A stretch of DNA of 64,000 nt from Plotosus lineatus (Eukaryota > Chordata > Actinopteri > Siluriformes > Plotosidae), in contig CM045733.1 of assembly GCA_024760905.1 (NCBI GenBank), forward strand, positions 20,967,001-21,031,000, read 5' to 3'. How positions within the stretch are numbered: position 1 is the first letter of the stretch; each line of letters starts with the position of its first letter. Position numbers and translations under genes: made by a program. The notes beneath the pieces are model-generated. The model was not told where the DNA came from and did no database searches. It worked only from the letters and a program-made list of their open reading frames with translations. This document shows, in pieces, positions 57,575 to 64,000 of the stretch.

Positions 57575-57800
57575 CCAGCGCTGCTAACTGGGTTGTCAAA
57601 GGCAAGCCATGTCTCTCACTGTCTGTGGTGAGAGGCAAGTAAAAGAACCATTGCTGACTTTTGTAAAAAAAAGTAGGCTGCATTGCCAACAGCATGTTTC
57701 TGCCCTCCGATGGCCGGGAGAGATATCCAGGGTGTATTAGGCCCTCTCCCAGATTTGGCTGAGACAGACGCCAGCCTCCTCACGACCCTAATAAGGATTA
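57575..57800 (+). mobile_element. SINE A1, 5'-truncated
   Basis: Starts within GCTAACTGGGTTGTCAAAGG and ends CACGACCCTAATAAGGATTA. Confidence 0.85.
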
Positions 57801-58035
57801 AAAACTTTCCACATTTCCAAAATATGCTGTCATTGTATCAGTATTTTGCTTAGAAAATGACTAATATCTCTTATATTACACTAGAAATTCAAAGTTACAA
57901 AGATCTGTGAAAAATGGTAATGAAAATTCTTGAGCAAAACTGGAATTAACTCCTCTGCAGCCAAGAAAATAATGCTACTTAATTTTCAGTTATAAAATAT
58001 TTTATATTGAATTTGCAGTAAAATTAATTACAACT

Positions 58036-58382
58036 AGGGCAGTGGTGGCCTGATAGTAAGGTGCTGAATTAACAATCTCATGGTATGGGATGTCAAGTCC
58101 CACTGTCAACCATTGTCACTGTTGTCCCCACAGAGCAGGGTTATCAAAGACTGGCCATGTTTCTCACTGTCGGTTGAGAGAGGAATGTAAAAGAACTATT
58201 GCTGACTTTCGTCAAGAGTCTTTCATAGGATGCATGCATGCTTATCAGCTTGTTTCTGCCCTGTGATGGCCTTTTGAGCTTTCCAGGGTGTACTCTACCA
58301 TTGTCAGAGTTGGCTGAGACGGATGCCAGCCTTCCCATGACCCTAATTAGGAATACATGGTGCAGAAAATGAATGAATGGAT
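58036..58382 (+). mobile_element. SINE A1, full length, diverged
   Basis: Head GGGCAGTGGTGGCCTGATAG, box B-like GATGTCAAGTCCC, tail CGGATGCCAGCCTTCCCATG, end AATGAATGAATGG. Confidence 0.85.
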
Positions 58383-58384
58383 GT

Positions 58385-58775
58385 ATTAACTAGAAATGTT
58401 CATTCACATCAAACCATAATAAACGCTGCATGACATGGCACGACTTGGCCCGAACAGGCTGTATGCTAAATCTATCAAACATTAAAAAAATGCAGCTATA
58501 ATTTTTCATCTAGAAAATGAAACGACAAAGTGTGAAGTTTATCAAATATAGGAATAATAGGACATTTCCCCCTTTCTCCTAAATTCTTCGAAAAAAATTT
58601 GGATGTGATATAAATTCCCAGGAATAAAGCACTGCACTTGATACAACTCATTAGTCATGTGAAGACCAAGATCAACTGATTAAATAAGTGGAATCAGGTG
58701 CCCTCTGCTTGGTTGGAATGAAACTCTGCAGCCACAGTAATACTCAGTGAATAACATTCAGACTTTCTCTTTTGT
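58385..58775. other. No recognisable gene
   Basis: Unassigned. Confidence 0.5.
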
Positions 58776-58781
58776 TAATCT

Positions 58782-59007
<226 letters not shown>

Positions 59008-59382
59008 TTAAGGGCCAATAGTCTTGTTCAATAAGTCCAATAAGCAAGCATGCAAAGTCCAATAAGCAAGAATGGGGTAGCATACCAATACCACACAGAA
59101 CCCAGGACCTTGTGGTCATGTCGTAAGCCATACACTTTCAAAAACGGGGTGTGCATCTGTCATGGAGAAGTACTTTATTGAGAATCAAAAGAAATATACC
59201 CTTCAGTGCCAGACCATTTTAATACCCTATCAGATTATGTTGTATGGTAGTGCTGTAAATTATTTTATGTTGTGTGTTTATTCTGTGATATCGTACAAGA
59301 CCATCTTCCAATATTAGCATTTACATGCATTTTAGAACGACTCAACTTTACTGTGCTTCAAATATCAGGATTACAATTATTC

Positions 59383-59383
<1 letters not shown>

Positions 59384-59415
<32 letters not shown>
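59384..59415. repeat. A tract
   Basis: About 31 A residues just upstream of a SINE B. Confidence 0.9.
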
Positions 59416-59418
<3 letters not shown>

Positions 59419-59446
59419 AAACAAATAAACAACAAATTAAAACTGC

Positions 59447-59795
59447 CGGGGTGGCCATAGTGGCGTAGTGGTGAGCACGTCCACCTCACAGCAAGAAGAC
59501 CTTGGTTTGATTCCAAGTGTTTCTGTGAAGAGTTTGCATGTTCTCTCTGTGCTTGTATGGGCTTCCTGCAGGAACTCTGGTTTCCTCCCACCACCCAAAA
59601 ACATGCACAGTAGGCCAATTGGTTGTTCCAATTCACCCCTATGTTTGAGTGTGAATGATTGTGTGACTGTTGGCTCTGTGATGGCGTGGTGAGCTGTCCA
59701 GGGTTTACCCCTCCCTTGCCCAGAGTTGGCTGAGATGGGCGTCAGCCTCCCCACGAACCTAATGAGGATTAAGCAGTTTAGAAAATGTATGAATA
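59447..59795 (+). mobile_element. SINE B, full length
   Basis: Head GGTGGCCATAGTGGCGTAGT GGTGAGCACG, box B-like TTGGTTTGATTCC, central block (AGTTTGCATGTTCTCTCTGT, TTTCCTCCCACCACCC), tail AGTTGGCTGAGATGGGCGTC, ATGAGGATTAAGCAGTTTAG. Confidence 0.9.
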
Positions 59796-59799
59796 AAAT

Positions 59800-60485
59800 A
59801 ATCAGTAGTAGAGGTGTTCTGAGATAACAGTTTAAACAGTAAAATGAAATAATAATGGAAATTAAGTAAAAGTAAATAATAATAGGCTATGCATTTTTTG
59901 GCCAGATTTCTCCTGCAACCCTGCCTATAGCTGCAGGGACCCTTAAGATTGAAAATGTTCAAGTTTGTTCCTTATTTAGTTTGAGCTGACTTTGTATCAT
60001 TTTGGAGAGATGGATGGTGCACTTCTTCTCTCTTACAGACCAAAACTGCTCTTTTGCGGGAACATTTTTCAAAAGTGTACGTGCAAGTATAGCTATGTTC
60101 TTGTCTCATACCCCAATTTGTGAGTGTATTTGGTCAGTATCATGTTCAGGACAGCATCAGCCTCCCAGCTGTTCAAACATCTGTCTGGTAACACATTTTT
60201 AAAATGATAGTGACAATTATTGTGTCTTAAGATAGAAAGTAATTTTACTGTCTTCCTGGAGATCTTTCAAGAAGAAACCTGTAGCTCACGGAGTTCATTT
60301 ATTCATTCAATTAATCATTCATTTATTACAGCTATTGGGGATATGAGTATCACATGACTTATTTGACTGTTCCCCTGTGACACGGTCTACCATCCAATTG
60401 GGTGGACTTCTGAAATAGTTGGAAAAATTTATTGTCTGGGTTGTTCTGCTAGAAAGTTACTTAACTATAGAGTTGGTGTCAGCTC
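59800..60485. other. No recognisable gene
   Basis: Unassigned. Confidence 0.5.
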
Positions 60486-60489
60486 AGTG

Positions 60490-60960
60490 TGTTGGGCTTT
60501 TTCCAACATAAGTGGGTTTGGCATGGAGGCGGAGGCCCTTCACCACAAGCTGCTTCATTACTGTCAGGATCCTCAGAGAATATGCAGCATAATTAATGCT
60601 TCCATGATGAATTACACGCGCCACTTCCTAACACTGCCGATGCCTGCACTTTTTTTGACAAAATAAATTAATTTACATCCTCGCCCTCCTACTCACTCTC
60701 CTGAACGATTTACTCTGACTTTCAGTGATTAAAAAGTCACAATATTTACAGCCGTAATAGTTGGGGTCTGTTTGAGGAAATTATCTGCATGCTTTGCTAC
60801 TTCTTACTGCTTTCTAAGCAGTTCTGGGTAGAACTGGCTGTGACAAATGTTGGGCTTTGTGATCCTCACAGGTGTTTTGTTCATGCATTTCATTATTAGA
60901 CAACACTACCATTAGCAATGACCAGAACAGCATCATCAAAATTAGGCCTGTGCTTAACTG
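60490..60960. other. Repeat-free segment; candidate conserved non-coding element
   Basis: Complex sequence with homeodomain-type cores (CAGCATAATTAATGCTTCCA near 60586, ATGATGAATTACACGCGCCA near 60604), no ORF and no repeat structure. Inference only. Confidence 0.3.
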
Positions 60961-61261
60961 CTGCCATTTGTCCATGACTGTGACTAGAGTTTAATATAGA
61001 CATGTTAAGATTCTGTTTTTATACCTCATTAAACCATCTATGTATTTTGTATTTAAATATAGATCATAGTATTTTATGTGTGTTGCAAAACATGTACAAG
61101 ATAAATATATGAGTGTTATAAATGATTGGCAAGATCAAATAAAGGAAACAGCCTCAATTGATGTGGATGTGAAACACTAAATAAAGATTTAATTAAGTGT
61201 AATTACTATTTGTTTTGTTAAAGTTCATCCCCAGCTAGTTTGCTTATTTTATGTTTATGGG

Positions 61262-61279
61262 GGAAAAATAAATAAATAA

Positions 61280-61358
<79 letters not shown>
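61262..61358. repeat. (AATA)n-(TA)n microsatellite
   Basis: AAATA units, then TA units running up to the left arm of the palindrome. Confidence 0.95.
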
Positions 61359-61361
<3 letters not shown>

Positions 61362-61406
61362 AAAAATAAAAGGACAGGACAAAGACTTTCTATTGAAACT
61401 CCATTT

Positions 61407-61461
61407 ATCACTACAGATCTGTTTCGAGGGGTGGTGAAACCATCCTCTCTCTTCAGGTGAT
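61407..61461 (-). ncRNA. Hammerhead ribozyme (minus strand)
   Basis: Exact inverse of the plus-strand motif at 61511-61565. CTGAAGA reads at 61456-61450, GAAA at 61425-61422 and the GTA cleavage triplet at 61414-61412. Helix I is formed by 61461-61457 with 61411-61407. Confidence 0.8.
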
Positions 61462-61510
61462 TATAGAGAATTAGAATAGATTAGAATCTATTAGAATAGA
61501 TTCTTCTATA

Positions 61511-61565
61511 ATCACCTGAAGAGAGAGGATGGTTTCACCACCCCTCGAAACAGATCTGTAGTGAT
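61511..61565 (+). ncRNA. Hammerhead ribozyme (plus strand)
   Basis: Self-cleaving RNA motif. The conserved core is complete: CTGAAGA (61516-61522), helix II (61523-61546; GAG/CTC, GG/CC, then TGG/CCA with a bulged A and one A-C mismatch, loop TTTCA), GAAA (61547-61550), a very short helix III (ACAG with CTGT, two-base loop AT), and the GTA triplet with cleavage expected after A61560. Helix I is ATCAC (61511-61515) with GTGAT (61561-61565), open-ended as in type I hammerheads. A four-base-pair helix III is typical of Penelope-like element hammerheads, which often work best as dimers. Confidence 0.85.
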
Positions 61566-61667
61566 AAATGGAGTTTCAATAGAAAGTCTTTGTCCTGTCC
61601 TTTTATTTTTGTTATTTGCTCTACCAAAAAGTATTGAGCACTCTCCTACGGAAGGATCTACTCAGAA

Positions 61668-61838
<171 letters not shown>

Positions 61839-61839
61839 A

Positions 61840-62095
61840 TGTTCAAAAAAATTCAAATGTTTTTATTACAAAGTGCAAAATATATCTAAGATATATTATA
61901 TAAGATCTAAGGCTGACTGATGTGCATGGAGAGCAAAGTCTAGCCTGGTCTAATCCCATAGAAGAGCCACACAGTAAAGTTAATGCTGTCTGTATTCCCT
62001 AATGGTAGTAGCCACTTTCATCAGCAGAGTACACACTACCACAAATCAAAAATGTTCAGAAATGGACTGCGGAACATGACAAAGAGTTGGATTTC
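61840..62095. other. No recognisable gene
   Basis: Unassigned. Confidence 0.5.
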
Positions 62096-62097
62096 AT

Positions 62098-62340
62098 TGA
62101 AACACTCATCACTCACTCCACTCATTTGCTGACCCACTTAATCCTACCACTCGGGTCATTGTGAGGTTGGAATGAAGGCGGGGTACACCATGAACTGCTC
62201 ATCAGCCCATTACATGTCAAAACACTCATAGCCATTCACATTCAAATCCACACCTTGAAGAAATTTGGAACAGCTATTTGTGCACATCTTTGGACTGCTG
62301 GAGGAAACCTGGACCATCTGCAAGCACTGAGTAAAATTTA
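62098..62340 (-). mobile_element. SINE B, partial
   Basis: Tail inverse CATTTGCTGACCCACTTAAT, GGCGGGGTACACCATGAACT, TAGCCATTCACATTCAAATC, then the central block inverse TTTGGACTGCTGGAGGAAAC. Confidence 0.75.
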
Positions 62341-62530
62341 AATGGAGAGGCTTCATGCCTTTGGTTTTCTTTGACCATTTTACCTACTGACACAATACAC
62401 TACTGAAAAAGTTCAGCAATAAAATTTTACATTCTGCCTCTGTGAGCTCTATTACAACAAGCACTTAATCTGACTCAGAGGAACATACCCCCCCCCCCCT
62501 CCACACACACGCACACACACACACACACAC

Positions 62531-62876
62531 ACTTCATTCATTCATTTTCTGAACCGCTTAATCCTAATTAGGGTTGCGGGGAGGCTGGTACCCATCTCAG
62601 ATGACTCTGGACGAGGGAAGAGTACACCCTGGACAGCTGGTCAGGCCATCACAGGACAGAAAAATGCTGATGGCTATGTAGCCAACTCTTGTTGAAAGTC
62701 AGCAATGGTTCAATTACATGCTTCACACCATAGACAGTGAGAGACATAGCCGGCCTTTGCTAACCCAGTTAGCTGCACTGGAAGACAGCAATGGCAACTG
62801 TTGACTGTGGGGCTTGAGCCCCCAACCTTAGCATTAGTAATCCAGCACCTTACCACCGGGCCACCACTGCCCTACC
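62531..62876 (-). mobile_element. SINE A1, full length
   Basis: Tail inverse CTGAACCGCTTAATCCTAAT at the left, head inverse TACCACCGGGCCACCACTGC at the right. It follows a short C run and CA array (62489-62531). Confidence 0.9.
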
Positions 62877-62944
62877 CCCCCTTTTCATTTCTCTACAAAT
62901 GTTATGTTGAATACTGAGAAGAAACACTATGGTTTTGGGTCACA

Positions 62945-63297
62945 TTCATTCATTTTCAGAACCACTTAATTTTAATTCGGATCACGGAGAGGCTATTGCC
63001 CATCTCAGCCGACTCTGGGTGAGGGCGGGGTACACCTAGGACAGTTCACCAGGCCATCGCAGGCTCAACAATCACACAAATATTCATACTCACACTTACA
63101 CCTATCTATGGAAGAACCAATTATCCTACTGTGCTTGTTTTAGATTGTGGGATTAAACCAGAGTACCCGGAGGAATCCCACACAAATTTGGAGAACATGC
63201 AAACGCCGTACAGAAACTCCTAAGCTGGGAATCGAACCCAGGATCTTTTTGCTGTGAGGTGGATGTGCTCACCACTACAGCACCGTGCCATCGGTTT
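62945..63297 (-). mobile_element. SINE B, full length
   Basis: Tail inverse CAGAACCACTTAATTTTAAT, central block inverse GGAGAACATGCAAACGCC, head inverse GGGAATCGAACCCAGGATC and CTCACCACTACAGCACCGTG. Confidence 0.9.
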
Positions 63298-63320
63298 CGG
63301 TTCACAGGGAATTCATAATG

Positions 63321-63668
63321 GGCAGTGGTGGTCTGGTGGATAGGGTGCAGGATCGCTGATCCTAAGGTTGGAGATTCGAGTCCTCACAAGGTTGTCACTG
63401 TCCCCCCCAGTGCAGCTAACTGGGTTATCAAAGGCGGGCCATGTCTCTCACTGTCTATGGTGAGAGGCATGTAAAAGAACCATTGCTGAATTTCGTAAAG
63501 AGTAGCTGCAAAGCCGTCAGCATGTTTCTGTCCCTTGTTAAAGGGTTGTGACAGGAAGGGCATCCGACGTAAAAACCTCTGCCAAATCAAATGTGCGAAT
63601 CACATGATTCGCTGTGGCAACTCCCGAGAAAGGGGAAAAAGCCGAAAGGAAAAGAAGAAGGAGAAATA
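63321..63668 (+). mobile_element. SINE A2 (RTE-type tail)
   Basis: Head GGGCAGTGGTGGTCTGGTGG, body GCTAACTGGGTTATCAAAGG, then GTTGTGACAGGAAGGGCATC, ATGATTCGCTGTGGCAACTC, AAAAAGCCGAAAGGAAAAGA and AAG repeats, closely following the RTE 3' end. Confidence 0.9.
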
Positions 63669-63698
63669 GACACTATAGATAGGTAGGGTAGGTAAGTC

Positions 63699-64000
63699 TG
63701 TTGGGTTTTTACACCCGAGCCTCATGGCTCATCAAGCCGGTGCTTATCCCCGGTTTCCGTAGCGTGAAGCGGCCAGGAGTTCAACTCCTCCTGGATGGGA
63801 CGCTAGTCCATGGCAGGTTATCTTCCCCGTTTTTTTTTTTTACTGGTACCCATTTATACTGCTGGATGAACAGAGGCACACTTGTGGTTGAGACCTTGCC
63901 CAGGGGTCTTAGCACAATGGAGGTCTCAGTGGGATTTGAACTCACAACCTCCCGATCATGAGCCCAACACACTAACTACTACACCACCAGCCCCAGACAC
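63699..64000 (-). mobile_element. SINE C (tRNA-derived), runs to the window edge
   Basis: Same organisation as 43033-43328: GGGTTTTTACACCCGAGCCT at the left, CGGTGCTTATCCCCGGTTTC, box B inverse GGGATTTGAACTCACAACC, and head inverse ACTAACTACTACACCACCAG. Confidence 0.85.

Larger units (their letters stand above)
61359..61613. mobile_element. Perfect palindrome with paired hammerheads; Penelope-like terminal repeats?
   Basis: Arms 61359-61466 and 61506-61613 (108 bp each) are exact reverse complements around a 39-bp spacer made of TTAGAATAGA-type repeats. Each arm carries one hammerhead ribozyme. Penelope-like retroelements of animals are known to carry hammerheads in their terminal repeats and can have inverted terminal repeats. 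No GIY-YIG or RT coding sequence is seen here, so this would be a solo or deleted inverted repeat pair. Confidence 0.7.

Overview
The window looks like a gene-poor, AT-rich stretch of vertebrate nuclear DNA, most likely from a ray-finned fish. Support for this: three Tc1-type DNA transposons of kinds typical of fish, repeated fragments of an RTE-type LINE, a fish L2/Rex-like LINE, a Ty3/gypsy element with a proline-tRNA-like primer site, V-SINE-like tRNA-derived SINEs, and very long CA/GT, TA, CT and ATT microsatellites. I recognise no host protein-coding exon, rRNA or functional host tRNA gene. The species is not determined.

Layout. 0-2.4 kb: a CAA microsatellite, a small retroposon with a 14-bp target duplication, and a LINE 3' end. 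2.4-5.5 kb: nested pogo/Tigger-like terminal repeats holding a ~0.5-kb inverted duplication (3185-3717 against 4982-5491). 5.6-6.5 kb: minus-strand RTE. 7-9 kb: mostly single-copy sequence. 9.0-10.3 kb: a possible decayed hammerhead motif and a pogo-like MITE. 12.5-17.6 kb: SINEs and a Ty3 LTR. 18-20 kb: an RTE 3' end and an L2/Rex-like LINE. 22.5-26.4 kb: a deleted Ty3 element (minus), an opposing Ty3 pol fragment (plus) and a poly(A)-tailed retrocopy. 28.5-31.3 kb: RTE, SINEs, and a Tc1 element with an uninterrupted transposase. 32.5-36.5 kb: two RTE copies head to head, one nearly complete from mid-endonuclease to its 3' tail. 37-45 kb: CA arrays, SINEs, and a solo LTR inside a SINE. 46-50.4 kb: two decayed Tc1 elements around a SINE/RTE chimera. 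50-60 kb: SINE fragments and microsatellites. 61.3-61.9 kb: a perfect 108-bp-arm palindrome between TA tracts, with each arm encoding a hammerhead ribozyme. 62-64 kb: a SINE cluster.

The elements form a dependency network. One SINE type (A2 here) ends with the same tail as the RTE LINE, which suggests RTE-dependent mobilisation. Two other SINE types (A1 and the V-SINE-like B) share a different tail. The most distinctive item is the paired opposing hammerhead ribozymes at 61.4-61.6 kb, probably the terminal repeats of a Penelope-like retroelement. Several repeat-free segments could be conserved non-coding elements, but that needs an alignment to test.
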